The position numbers were made by a program, and so were the translations under genes. Positions 1 through 8,631 of a stretch of 64,000 nucleotides of DNA are shown piece by piece. Origin of the DNA: Chryseobacterium piperi (GTDB lineage: Bacteria > Bacteroidota > Bacteroidia > Flavobacteriales > Weeksellaceae); NCBI RefSeq assembly GCF_002285635.2, contig NZ_CP023049.2, positions 310,001 to 374,000 of the forward strand. The letters are read 5' to 3'. The notes beneath the pieces were generated by a model. The model was not told the origin of the DNA and did not search any database. It saw only the letters and a program-made list of their open reading frames with translations. The stretch's first letter is position 1. The number at the start of each line of letters is the position of its first letter.

Positions 1-456
1 ATTGGCTTCTATCTTGGTGCCATCTACAAAAGTGGTTTTCAGACTTACCAAACCTTCCTTTTCCAAAAGAAGAACAATTTGTGTGAAAATAGCTTTAATC
101 TCACCTTTCAATCGTTCACTACGGAACCTGTTTAAGGTGTTATGATCGGGACGGCTCATTGCAGAGAGCCACATAAAATGGATGTTTTCTTTCAAGGCCT
201 GCTCCATTTTGCGGCTTGAATAGATATTGCTTAAATAGCCATAAATCAAAACTTTCAAAAGCATTTTCGGGTGGTAGCAAGATGTTCCGCCAGGTTTGTA
301 GGTTTTAATTAAGCTTTTGATATCCAAGCCATCAATAATGTTTGAAACAATTTTCACAGGATGTCGCTCATCAATCAACTCCGATAAATTGGGAGGAAAA
401 AGCAGATTTTCTTTGGGGGTGTAATCTTTAAAGACTACTTTTGACGTACTTAACAC
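1..456 (-). CDS. IS1182-family transposase, N-terminal part (cut by window edge)
   Basis: The minus strand reads an open frame from a GTG at 456 to the left edge, about 152 residues. It begins VLSTSKVVFKDYTPKENLL, includes SRPDHNTLNRFR, and ends at the edge in TTFVDGTKIEAN. This pattern (short N-terminal domain, then the first catalytic Asp in FVDGTKIEAN) is what I know from IS1182-type DDE transposases of Bacteroidetes. The rest, including the remaining DDE residues, lies outside the window, so intactness cannot be judged. The start is uncertain: no ATG is in frame and a TGA lies a few codons upstream, so GTG is the best candidate. The gene is read away from the lipid cluster's last gene, and hairpins at 461-478 and 485-504 lie between them. 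Confidence 0.8.
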   Translation of the reverse strand, partial: MLSTSKVVFKDYTPKENLLFPPNLSELIDERHPVKIVSNIIDGLDIKSLIKTYKPGGTSCYHPKMLLKVLIYGYLSNIYSSRKMEQALKENIHFMWLSAMSRPDHNTLNRFRSERLKGEIKAIFTQIVLLLEKEGLVSLKTTFVDGTKIEAN

Positions 457-460
457 AATG

Positions 461-504
461 CAAATTAATCAATTTGCAACTATTAGGAAAGCGAAAGCTT
501 TCCT
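461..504. other. Two hairpins at the IS1182 left end
   Basis: GCAAATT/AATTTGC pair around a 4-nt loop at 461-478. AGGAAAGC/GCTTTCCT pair around GAAA at 485-504. They sit in the leader of the transposase and may be IS-end structures or limit read-in transcription. Confidence 0.5.
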
Positions 505-518
505 TTTTGCATAAAAAA

Positions 519-546
519 GGCTATCTCTTTTGAGACAGCCTCTTTT
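519..546. terminator. Hairpin terminator shared with 23.7 kb
   Basis: GGCTATCTC and GAGACAGCC pair around TTTT, with A-runs to the left and T-runs to the right, so it can end transcription on both strands. It lies just past the stop of the last lipid-cluster gene. The same roughly 36 bases recur at 23715-23750. Its outer sequence on the minus strand (GAGGCTGTCTC) also resembles a transposon end, so it could be the IS1182 terminal repeat rather than a dedicated terminator. Confidence 0.6.
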
Positions 547-583
547 TTTATTGATTTCTGTTTTGCTTATCTGAAGAAAGAGG

Positions 584-1138
584 CTAATTTCCATTAGGAT
601 CTAGAGTCATAGCTATTACAGGGATATACAGGTGTTTTCGCAATTTTCTGACCGGAAGGTATACGAAAATTACGGAGAGTACTCCTGCAAGAATTCCGTC
701 CAGAATGGCCATTGCAGTTGCATCTAATTTATAATATTTTGACAGGCTGAATTGGGCTAGGATCAATATGGATAACACCAATAAACCGGTAATAAGCCCA
801 TGTAGAATACTCAGTCTTGTCATCAGCTTTTTTATATTAAGCTGGTCATCCACCACAAATTCAATAGCGCCCTGTTCGGCAGCAACCGTTACTCTTTTGA
901 TAATATCAATGGTAAGGATGACGGGCAGGAAGATAGCCATGGGAAGAGTAAGCCGTGCCAGATTTTGTGTTCCTGCAAAAAAATGGGTGTAGCCCAGCTC
1001 CTGAAAGCTGGCATACGCAATAATAAAATTGAAAAATACATTCGGAAGGACATAGTAGATCGTTCGCTTGATCAAAAAGCGTTTAAGGGTAGTTTTCTTT
1101 ATTTTCTTTGGTTCAGCAGACTTCATTTCAAATTTCAT
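584..1138 (-). CDS. Four-helix membrane protein, last gene of the lipid cluster
   Basis: This is a 184-residue protein with a lysine-rich N-terminus (KSAEPKKIKKTTLKR) and about four hydrophobic segments, near residues 27-45, 64-80, 110-130 and 145-162, so an integral membrane protein with the basic end probably in the cytoplasm. I recognise no family. Its ATG overlaps the stop of the preceding acyltransferase by four bases, which indicates translational coupling and the same transcript. As the distal member of a glycolipid-type operon it could help move or present the product in the membrane; that is inference from position only. Confidence 0.75.
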   Translation of the reverse strand: MKFEMKSAEPKKIKKTTLKRFLIKRTIYYVLPNVFFNFIIAYASFQELGYTHFFAGTQNLARLTLPMAIFLPVILTIDIIKRVTVAAEQGAIEFVVDDQLNIKKLMTRLSILHGLITGLLVLSILILAQFSLSKYYKLDATAMAILDGILAGVLSVIFVYLPVRKLRKHLYIPVIAMTLDPNGN

Positions 1139-2394
1139 ACAGGTATAGGCTGGGTTAACAGCTCAAGGGCTTTATCTCTGATTTTACTGGCTTCTTCTTT
1201 GGGAAGAAAATACTCATTGGACATGAATGTAAAATCCATTTCCTGATTGTAGGTGCTGGTAACCAGTGTATTGGAGTTCAACCATGGAAATGCTACAGTG
1301 GGGCTAAAAATTGTTTCCAGCTTAAAATGTTTATAATTTTTCGGAATATCAATTTTACCCATATTAGATAAGGTGATATCATGTCCTCCGGTGGTTGACT
1401 TAAGCATGGAAATCATGCGTTCAACAACCGGATGCATTTGTTCTCCCATCCATAAAAGCTCTCGTGCTTCCATCTTGTCTATCTTTTGGATGAGCTCCTC
1501 TTTGATCAGTTTTGCATGATCGATCATATCCTGTTTCCCTTTTTTTAACGATAGCTCAACAGTAGGGGCAAAGGCAAATAAATGGTCTTGTTTGATTTCC
1601 GGGATAAAGTGGCGTACATCTACAGGGCTGATGACTTTACCTTTGGCCTGAGTGCCTTTTATCTCTTGGAATGCCTGCATAAAGGCCGTGCAGAGAAGCG
1701 CATGTACAGAGATGCCATGGGCTTTACATTTTTCGGTGACCTGTACCGTTGTCTTTGAGTCTAACTTTCGGTGGATAGCATAATTTTTTCCGAGATTCCT
1801 CTTTTTGCTTTTCCTTTGCATCAGGAAAAAGATTCTGGCAAACATCAAATAAAGGTTAGCCTTGTATTTCCTTTTGTTTCCATTGGAATTCGCAGGGAAA
1901 AACTCATTCACCGAATTGAATGCCTGATAGGGATCTAACTCGAGAGAGGGGTCATCCAGAAGATAAAGCAATTCGCGGATTAAGGTAACACCCGTTGTAC
2001 CATCACCGATACAATGAGGCACTACCCAAAGCAGTTCAGACATTTCCGGACCCTTGACCCATACCATCCGGGCCAGTGGTTCTTTCTCTTCATTAAAGAG
2101 GTGAAACCACTCCTTTTCAGATTCCAAAAGCCAGTCTTCATCCGTTTTTCGTTCTACAATACGAAGTTCGATAGGCTTAATCTCTTTTTCTTCTACAAAA
2201 AAAGGATACGGCTCACTTTTATCATCAATAGTTGTTCTTAGCAAAGAATGTTTTTGCTGGATTTTTGCTAAAGCAATTTTAAAGTTCTCTTCGGAAAGCG
2301 TTCCGTTGATTCTTGCTGTAAACACACAGTTTAAAGGTGTTTGAGAATCAACATACATGATTCTTTCCACCATCATTAGTTTTCTCTTCATCAT
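1135..2394 (-). CDS. Condensation-domain-like O-acyltransferase, paralog 3
   Basis: This 419-residue stand-alone protein belongs to the condensation/PapA/alcohol-acyltransferase fold. The active-site motif is PHCIGDG, with the catalytic His near residue 127 and the structural Asp four residues on; the usual first His of HHxxxDG is Pro here, which the family tolerates. The C-terminal half carries the typical SNMG motif. Such enzymes move an acyl group from a thioester to a hydroxyl or amine; the substrate cannot be read here. It starts inside the stop codon of the paralog before it (ATGA overlap) and ends the same way into the membrane protein gene. It is clearly more diverged than the other two copies, so it probably has a different donor or acceptor. 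Confidence 0.85.
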   Translation of the reverse strand: MMKRKLMMVERIMYVDSQTPLNCVFTARINGTLSEENFKIALAKIQQKHSLLRTTIDDKSEPYPFFVEEKEIKPIELRIVERKTDEDWLLESEKEWFHLFNEEKEPLARMVWVKGPEMSELLWVVPHCIGDGTTGVTLIRELLYLLDDPSLELDPYQAFNSVNEFFPANSNGNKRKYKANLYLMFARIFFLMQRKSKKRNLGKNYAIHRKLDSKTTVQVTEKCKAHGISVHALLCTAFMQAFQEIKGTQAKGKVISPVDVRHFIPEIKQDHLFAFAPTVELSLKKGKQDMIDHAKLIKEELIQKIDKMEARELLWMGEQMHPVVERMISMLKSTTGGHDITLSNMGKIDIPKNYKHFKLETIFSPTVAFPWLNSNTLVTSTYNQEMDFTFMSNEYFLPKEEASKIRDKALELLTQPIPV

Positions 2395-3662
2395 GATACG
2401 GCTAAATATTCAAGTTTTAATTTGATTGTTTCAATGACTTCATCACGAATGGCCAGAGCATCTGCATACGGTAAATACCCTTCACTTCCGATAAAAGAAA
2501 AATCCATTTCTCCCTGGAATGTTGAGACAACAAACCCGGTAGTCTGGCCTAAAGGGCCAAGTGCCGAAGGGCTAAAAACAGTATCCAATGCAAAGTTCTT
2601 ATATTCATGAGGAACCTGGATAAGTCCTAAATTGGAAAGCATGCAATCGTTGGTTGCTTTACCATTTCTCAAAATTTTCGTGAAATTGTCCAAAGCATAA
2701 TGCCATGATTCTATCACCATCATTTTAATATAGGGATCAAGTTTGGCGGTTTTGCGTTTTACTGTCTTTTGCATTAGGCGTACATTATCAACAAAATTCA
2801 TTTTTTCATTAATCGAAACTTCGACCATAAGCCCGAAAGCAAAAATATGATCGTGTTTGATCTGTGTCGTAAGACGTCTGATATCTACAGGACAGCAAAC
2901 CTTATTTAAAGCTGTCTTTCCTCTTATTTTTTTAAATGCCTTAAGAACTACTGCACATAAAAAGGTATTCACTGTAAAGCCATTGGACTTGCAGTAGGAA
3001 ATCAGCTGTTGGGTCATTTCCTTATCAAATTTCCAGTGAATGAGATAGTCATTTTGCCTCTCAATAGCTTTTTTGCTCACAGGAGCATATTTGATAATAG
3101 TAGACGCCACTCGTCCTATAAATTTTGCCTTCAAACGTTGTCTGCGGCTGTTTAGAATAGCTGGAGGAACAATATCCTGAATTCCCAGGATTGGATTTTC
3201 CGTACCAATATCTGCTGCGGGATTATCCAATACCTGTAAAAACTCATACAGGAGCGTCATTGCAGAACCTCCATCACATAGACAATGGTGAAATGCAAAG
3301 AACATGTCCGATACTTCTTCTCCTTTAATCCATACAAACCGGATTAAAGGAAACTTTTGATGATCAAATGGCATATACCATTCTTTTTTTGATTCTTCCT
3401 GCCAATCATCTTCTCCTTTGCGGATCACTATTCTTATGGGAATAGAAACCACCTGTTCGGGAACTTCAAACCAGGGTATATTTTTCTCGTCATGGGTGAC
3501 GTGTGCCCTTAGCCAGGGATGTTTATTCTGAAGTTGAGCCAAAGCCCGCTGAATTTCTTCCAGGGTGAAGGTACCTTTGAGCCTAAACGGAATAACGCCG
3601 TTAAAAGGCTCCGTTCCGTCTCCCAATATCATACGTTCTCCAAATAGTAATTTTCGTTTCAT
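2391..3662 (-). CDS. Condensation-domain-like O-acyltransferase, paralog 2
   Basis: A 423-residue relative of the gene upstream. It has the full motif HHCLCDGG (catalytic His near residue 126) and a later LSNLG motif. The N-terminus MKRKLLFGERMILGDGTEPF is nearly the same as in the 3885-5156 copy, and most of the length aligns without gaps, so these two arose by a fairly recent duplication. No signal peptide or membrane segment is visible, so a cytosolic enzyme is expected. In the cluster it would acylate hydroxyls of the glycosylated product or esterify two lipid parts. The activity class follows from the motif; the role is inferred from neighbours. Confidence 0.88.
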   Translation of the reverse strand: MKRKLLFGERMILGDGTEPFNGVIPFRLKGTFTLEEIQRALAQLQNKHPWLRAHVTHDEKNIPWFEVPEQVVSIPIRIVIRKGEDDWQEESKKEWYMPFDHQKFPLIRFVWIKGEEVSDMFFAFHHCLCDGGSAMTLLYEFLQVLDNPAADIGTENPILGIQDIVPPAILNSRRQRLKAKFIGRVASTIIKYAPVSKKAIERQNDYLIHWKFDKEMTQQLISYCKSNGFTVNTFLCAVVLKAFKKIRGKTALNKVCCPVDIRRLTTQIKHDHIFAFGLMVEVSINEKMNFVDNVRLMQKTVKRKTAKLDPYIKMMVIESWHYALDNFTKILRNGKATNDCMLSNLGLIQVPHEYKNFALDTVFSPSALGPLGQTTGFVVSTFQGEMDFSFIGSEGYLPYADALAIRDEVIETIKLKLEYLAVS

Positions 3663-3884
3663 AGGGTTATATTGAAATTAGTTTTTGATTCTTCATGTTT
3701 TGTTATACAAAACTTTCTTAACAATTCCACACCATATTGTTGCTATCTGCGGGAAAGAAACGGTTTGATAGTTTCTTTCCTTTTATATTGAAATCCGGCG
3801 GTACCAATCATTTACTGAATTGAATGCCAGACAATGCTGCAGCATACAAACTCCTTTCTAAAAGTATCATTAATTTTTGATTAA
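3663..3884 (-). other. Spacer between acyltransferase genes with hairpin and possible gene remnant
   Basis: This 222-bp gap is the only sizeable break in the operon. A 10-bp hairpin (GGAAAGAAAC/GTTTCTTTCC, 3753-3781) has no T-run on the operon's strand, so it looks like an mRNA-stability or processing element more than a terminator. Around 3807-3830 the minus strand reads LAFNSVND, close to QAFNSVNE in the 1135-2394 gene (about 18 of 20 bases alike). This suggests, weakly, a leftover of another acyltransferase copy. Confidence 0.4.
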
Positions 3885-5156
3885 TTATGATACGGCTATA
3901 TATTCCAGTTGCAGTTTAATCGATTCGATCATCTCATCACGGATAGCCAAAGCCTCCGAATGTGGTAAATACCCTTCGCTCCCCATGAAAGTGAAATCCA
4001 TTTCGCCTCTGAATGTAGAAACCACCATGGTTGTGGTATTACCCAAAGGACCAATCACCGAAGGACTGAAAATTGTGTCCAACGTAAATTCTTTATATTC
4101 ATGAGGAATCTGAATACGTCCCAGGTTTGAAAACATACAGTCATTTGAGGACTTACCCCGTTTCAACAAATTGGTGAAATTTTTCAGAGCATCGTGTCCT
4201 GATTCCATGACCATCATCGTCATGTATGGATTGAGCTTGGAGGTTTTACGTTCCACTTCTTCCTGCATCAGAGCCAAATTATCCAAAAAGCTCATTTTTT
4301 CGTTGGATGAAATAACAATCATCAGCCCAAAAGCGAAAATATGATCTTCTTTTATTTGTGGTGCAAAACGTCTTATATCTACCGGACATGAAACCTTGTT
4401 AAATGCTGCTGTTCCTCTTACTTTTTTAAATGCATGAAGTACTGCTGCACTTAAAAAAGTGTTCACCGTAACTCCCATCGATTTGCAATAAGAGATGAGC
4501 TGCTGACTGATTGCTTTATCAAGCTTCCAATGAATCAGATAATCGTTTTTTCGCTCAACCATTTTTTTCCGTACCGGAATATATTTAATGGCTGTGGCTG
4601 CGAGTCTTCCAATAAATTTTGCTTTAAGCCGCTGTCTGCGATTCGTTAAAATAGCAGATGGAACGACATCTTCAATTCCAAGGATAGGGTTTTCAATTCC
4701 GATATCAGCAGCCGGATGATCCAATACCATCAGAAATTCATATAGAAATGCCATTGCGGCTCCACCATCAGACAAACAATGATGGAAAGCAAAAAGCATA
4801 TCGGATACTCCCTCTCCCTTAATCCATACGAATCGGATAAGAGGGAATTTTTCATAATCAAAGATCGTATGCCATTCTCTTTTAGACTCTTCCTGCCAGT
4901 CATTTTCTCCTTTTCGGACCACGATTCTCATGGGAATAGGTATGGTAGGCTGAGGAACTTCAAACCATGGAATATTTTTTTCATCATGGGTAATGAGTGC
5001 TCGTAGCCAAGGATGCTTAGCCTGAATCTGATATAAGGCATGTCTGATGTTTTCTTCTTTGAAGTCACCCTTTAGCCTGAAAGCAATAACCGCATTGAAG
5101 GGTTCTGTTCCATCCCCCAGGAGCATGCGCTCGCCAAATAACAATCTTCTTTTCAT
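3885..5156 (-). CDS. Condensation-domain-like O-acyltransferase, paralog 1
   Basis: A 423-residue member of the condensation/PapA-like fold with HHCLSDGG (catalytic His near residue 126, Asp at 130) and FSNLG in the C-terminal half. The opening MKRRLLFGERMLLGDGTEPF is shared with the next copy. It begins four bases after the glycosyltransferase stop, so it is co-transcribed with it. Stand-alone enzymes of this type, such as mycobacterial Pap proteins, esterify hydroxyls of glycolipids or polyketides with fatty acyl groups; that comparison is about mechanism, not close kinship. Three such genes in one operon suggest several acylation sites or successive steps. Confidence 0.88.
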   Translation of the reverse strand: MKRRLLFGERMLLGDGTEPFNAVIAFRLKGDFKEENIRHALYQIQAKHPWLRALITHDEKNIPWFEVPQPTIPIPMRIVVRKGENDWQEESKREWHTIFDYEKFPLIRFVWIKGEGVSDMLFAFHHCLSDGGAAMAFLYEFLMVLDHPAADIGIENPILGIEDVVPSAILTNRRQRLKAKFIGRLAATAIKYIPVRKKMVERKNDYLIHWKLDKAISQQLISYCKSMGVTVNTFLSAAVLHAFKKVRGTAAFNKVSCPVDIRRFAPQIKEDHIFAFGLMIVISSNEKMSFLDNLALMQEEVERKTSKLNPYMTMMVMESGHDALKNFTNLLKRGKSSNDCMFSNLGRIQIPHEYKEFTLDTIFSPSVIGPLGNTTTMVVSTFRGEMDFTFMGSEGYLPHSEALAIRDEMIESIKLQLEYIAVS

Positions 5157-5160
5157 AAGC

Positions 5161-7566
5161 TTAAACGGAAACTAAAGTTGAACGTTCTTCTTGTACAAAA
5201 TTCTCTAAAAGCTCTACAGCCTTATCATTTCCGCCTGCAGTAATAAAGGTATGCTGAACCTCTTTAGCGGCAGCTCTGTATTTAGGATTTTCGAGTAATT
5301 CAAAAGCCGTTTCGCGAAGGGCATCAACCCTTAATCTTTTGTATCGGATTCCAATTCCACAACCGGCCTGCTCAATTAATTTTGCAATATGAAAATGGTC
5401 GTAAGCAATAGGAGTGATTAACATTGGTAATCCATTGTAGAAAGTATCATTCACGGTATTGAAACCTCCATGGCAGATCACCATATCCATATGAGGCATT
5501 AAGGCTGACTGGGGCACAAATCCGCTCACGATGAAATTAGAAGGCCATTCTTCAAATATTTCCGGTGGAGTGGCCGCTACAACGGTGACAGGTTGATCGG
5601 CAAATGCAGCAATCACCTTTTCAAAAAAGGCCTTTCTGATATCGACCAGCAATGTGCCTAATGATACAAATATTTTCGGTGTGGTAGCTGCGTTTAGTTT
5701 TTCCCAATCAAAGGGACTGTTGTTTGGACGTCCTTTTACGGGACCTACAAATCTCATATGCGACGGAACAGTGTCAAAACCTGCGAATGCCTGTGATGTA
5801 AACACAAGATTTAATTGATGCGAGTGAATGAAAATACCGTCGTCTGTAATTCCTACTTCCTTTTGGAGATCTTTAATCAGATTTTGCTGCCATTCAAATA
5901 TCTTAGGGGCGCTTTTCTCAGTATCGCCCATCACATCCGGTGGAACGGGAGTGGTAGTCACACAAGGAATTTGATGCTTATGAGCGAAGAGGGCTCCTCC
6001 AAAAGTAATACAGTCGTTTACAATAACATCAGGTCGCCAGTTTTCTGTAAGGCGGGTTAATCCCGGCATCATCATCTTAGCAAACGGAACATACGTTTCC
6101 TCCAACGCCAGTTTCATCACCTCAGGTCCCGAGCATGCGGGGCCATCATCCTGTCTTTTTAAAATACGCTGGATTTCCTCCTGATACGGAATTAGATCTT
6201 CTTCAGGATAATAATACGATCCTCCTTCCGGAATATGTTTGCTGTCCAATGGAGTAATACCGAACCATTTTACTTCATGCCCACGGGCAATGAGGCTGGC
6301 ACCCACACTTAATGTTGGGCTGATGTGTCCGAAAAACGGAGGGATAACAAATAAAAATTTAGAATGTGGTTTTACCTGTTTGGGTTGACTAATCAATGTT
6401 TGTTCGAGCAAATCTGCTGCAGTTGCTGTGCCTCCGGCATCAATAAAAGACTGACGGACAGCTTGAGCTGCTTCCCGGTAACTTTCATTGCTTAAAACCT
6501 GTTCTACAGCTTCCTGTAAATGATTAGCCTTAAATCTGTTGAAATTGAGACGCTCACCAGCTCCTGTACGTACAACGCGTCCGGCAACATGAGACTGATC
6601 ATATGCGATTGGAATCACAACCAGCGGAAGTCCGTTCGAAAGTGCTTCAGAAACCGTATTATGTCCACCGTGACAAACAACGGCATCAAGATGAGGTAAT
6701 AGATCCAATTGTGGAACCTGCTGGTACACCATGAAATTTTCCGGCCAGCTGTCAAAAAGCTGAGGATCGGAAACGACAACAACCGTTAAGTCTTTGTCTT
6801 TAAATGCATCCACTACTTTTTGGAAAAAGGCTTTTTTATGATCATGATCGAAGGTGGTGCCGATACTGACCAGAATTTTCTTTTTGGTACTGCTTTTAAA
6901 GGCATCCCAATCAAATTCACATGCTATACGTCGTTCCGTAAGAACAGGACCTGTGAACTGGTAATTGGAAGGTAAGTCCATTTCACCAAAGAAATATTGT
7001 GAAGTTAAGACCAGGGTTAGTAAATCTGAACAAGCCAAAGAATGGTTTTCTTTTACACCCAGTTCTTCCTGTAATGCCATGATTTGGTTGACTTCCCATT
7101 CATGAACTTTAGGAAGCTCACTGATTATTTTAATGGCAGCCGGTGCCGTAACGGAGGTACAATAGGGAAGACCCAGAGCCTTTGCAGCGATGGGTGCAGC
7201 GAAGAGCTGATGGTCACCAATAATTAAATCGGGTTGATATGCTTTAAGTAAGGTAACAATACCGTTATAACAGTGTCTGTTTAAAGGAATGAGAACATCT
7301 TCATAAAGAAACTTGATGCTGTCAATACCATACACTACTTTTTTTGAAATAATATCGAGATATTGTTCACTTTCTCTTTTTTCATCATCAGTCTGATCGT
7401 ATTGAATAAGTAAGAGCTCTCCTCCGGCAGGAAGTTTAGCGCTAAGATTGTTATCAAGACTGATCCATGCCACCTGATGTCCTCTTTCTAACAGAGTAGC
7501 ACCGATGCTTAAGGTTGGATTGACATGTCCTGTCAATGGTGGAACTATAAATACAAATTTAGCCAT
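5161..7566 (-). CDS. Tandem-fused GT1 (UGT/MGT-type) glycosyltransferase
   Basis: This 801-residue protein holds two complete GT1 units in one chain. Each starts with a glycine-rich N-terminal motif (VPPLTGHVNPTLSIGATLLE near residue 8; IPPFFGHISPTLSVGASLI near 409) and ends with a donor-binding signature: HGGHNTVSEALSNGLPLVV near 297 and HGGFNTVNDTFYNGLPMLI near 695. The acceptor-side His of GH is present in both. GT1 enzymes move a sugar from a nucleotide-sugar to a small-molecule or lipid hydroxyl; the closest style is macrolide or zeaxanthin glucosyltransferase. Family members are usually about 400 residues, so the doubling is unusual and could give two sugars in a row. The start overlaps the hydrolase stop by eight bases. 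Confidence 0.9.
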   Translation of the reverse strand: MAKFVFIVPPLTGHVNPTLSIGATLLERGHQVAWISLDNNLSAKLPAGGELLLIQYDQTDDEKRESEQYLDIISKKVVYGIDSIKFLYEDVLIPLNRHCYNGIVTLLKAYQPDLIIGDHQLFAAPIAAKALGLPYCTSVTAPAAIKIISELPKVHEWEVNQIMALQEELGVKENHSLACSDLLTLVLTSQYFFGEMDLPSNYQFTGPVLTERRIACEFDWDAFKSSTKKKILVSIGTTFDHDHKKAFFQKVVDAFKDKDLTVVVVSDPQLFDSWPENFMVYQQVPQLDLLPHLDAVVCHGGHNTVSEALSNGLPLVVIPIAYDQSHVAGRVVRTGAGERLNFNRFKANHLQEAVEQVLSNESYREAAQAVRQSFIDAGGTATAADLLEQTLISQPKQVKPHSKFLFVIPPFFGHISPTLSVGASLIARGHEVKWFGITPLDSKHIPEGGSYYYPEEDLIPYQEEIQRILKRQDDGPACSGPEVMKLALEETYVPFAKMMMPGLTRLTENWRPDVIVNDCITFGGALFAHKHQIPCVTTTPVPPDVMGDTEKSAPKIFEWQQNLIKDLQKEVGITDDGIFIHSHQLNLVFTSQAFAGFDTVPSHMRFVGPVKGRPNNSPFDWEKLNAATTPKIFVSLGTLLVDIRKAFFEKVIAAFADQPVTVVAATPPEIFEEWPSNFIVSGFVPQSALMPHMDMVICHGGFNTVNDTFYNGLPMLITPIAYDHFHIAKLIEQAGCGIGIRYKRLRVDALRETAFELLENPKYRAAAKEVQHTFITAGGNDKAVELLENFVQEERSTLVSV

Positions 7567-8341
7567 GGTTTTGTGTTTTAGATTTAGATAAAAAATGAAC
7601 GATAGTTTCTGCTATCTGATGAGGTTCCTGGATAGGGATATTGTGATCACCAGGAATTAATTCCAATTCAGACAAGACGATTTGCGATTGTAGAAATTCG
7701 CCTGTAGGTCTGCAGTTGGACCCAGAACCGTAAAGTAACAAAGTAGGAACAGCCAGATCATGGAGAGGAACTTCATTCAGGAAATTTTTTTCCCGTATCA
7801 TATCTGCTTTAATGCTGGTCTGCTCAAATAGAAACTCATACATACGATGGTTTTTTTCCATTTGCCTTTTGCCCATCTGAACTTTTGTGGTGTCTGTGAA
7901 ATTAGCTACATAATGTTCAAGGAACTCTTTACTATATTCGTCAATAATATTACGTGTTTTGTCATCTCTCGGATCCGGAGCTTCCATAATCACCAGCTGA
8001 TTTACACGGTCAGGATATTTCAAAGCGGTTTTAAGGGCAACAAGGCCTCCGAAACTGTATCCTACAAGATGTACTTTTTCGAGCTGGAGATAATCCATCA
8101 AACTAATAAGGTCGGATGACATGTTGTCCAGATCATATCCATCCGGAAAACGCTCACTCATGCCGTGGCTTTTTAAATCATACATCACAACATGGAAATG
8201 CTGAGCCAGGACAGGAGCAATATTAAAATAGTAAATGGACAGATTGCTGAACATACCGTGGATGAGCACCACGGTTTGTTTAGCATCTTTGTTGAGTTCC
8301 TGTATATGAACTTTTCTATTGTCAACAGTAATTATTGGCAT
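7559..8341 (-). CDS. Alpha/beta hydrolase, candidate releasing thioesterase/esterase
   Basis: A 260-residue alpha/beta-hydrolase fold protein. It has the oxyanion-side motif VLIHGMFSN near residue 26, the nucleophile elbow GYSFGG (Ser near 94) and a C-terminal PGDHN with the likely catalytic His near 233. There is no signal peptide, so it should act in the cytosol. It lies between the free ACP gene and the glycosyltransferase and overlaps both (10 and 8 bases). In a synthase operon that has no built-in thioesterase domain, it is the natural candidate for off-loading the chain from the ACP or for hydrolysing or transferring an ester. The fold is clear, the specific reaction is inference. Confidence 0.85.
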   Translation of the reverse strand: MPIITVDNRKVHIQELNKDAKQTVVLIHGMFSNLSIYYFNIAPVLAQHFHVVMYDLKSHGMSERFPDGYDLDNMSSDLISLMDYLQLEKVHLVGYSFGGLVALKTALKYPDRVNQLVIMEAPDPRDDKTRNIIDEYSKEFLEHYVANFTDTTKVQMGKRQMEKNHRMYEFLFEQTSIKADMIREKNFLNEVPLHDLAVPTLLLYGSGSNCRPTGEFLQSQIVLSELELIPGDHNIPIQEPHQIAETIVHFLSKSKTQNHG

Positions 8342-8631
8342 TCGTAGATATAATTGATAATCATACTAAGGTCAAGGTTGATCAATTGGTCAAGGTCCAT
8401 AGAAGACAACCAACCGGTGAAATCAATCTGATCGCCAAAATGGGCTTTGATCTTTTCAGAAAAAGAAACAATTTCTATACTGTCCATTTCGAGGTCTTTG
8501 GTGAATGAGCTTTCCGGAGTAATATTCATTTCTTCTACAAATTCTTTACCGATCACTTCAGTAATAAAACCTTTTAAAAGTGTAAAAAGTTCCTCATGAT
8601 TCATTTTTAATGTTGGGTTTAGAGTGTCCAT
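8332..8631 (-). CDS. Stand-alone acyl carrier protein
   Basis: This acidic 99-residue protein carries the phosphopantetheine site LEMDSIEIVSFSEKI, with Ser51 as the attachment residue. The four-helix ACP pattern and length fit a discrete carrier protein with a slightly long N-terminus. It overlaps the synthase stop by 13 bases and the hydrolase start by 10. Because the first synthase already has two ACP domains, this free carrier probably serves another step, such as loading, transfer of the finished chain, or supplying acyl groups to the three acyltransferases. The phosphopantetheinyl transferase fused to the preceding protein could activate it. Confidence 0.9.
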   Translation of the reverse strand: MDTLNPTLKMNHEELFTLLKGFITEVIGKEFVEEMNITPESSFTKDLEMDSIEIVSFSEKIKAHFGDQIDFTGWLSSMDLDQLINLDLSMIINYIYECQ

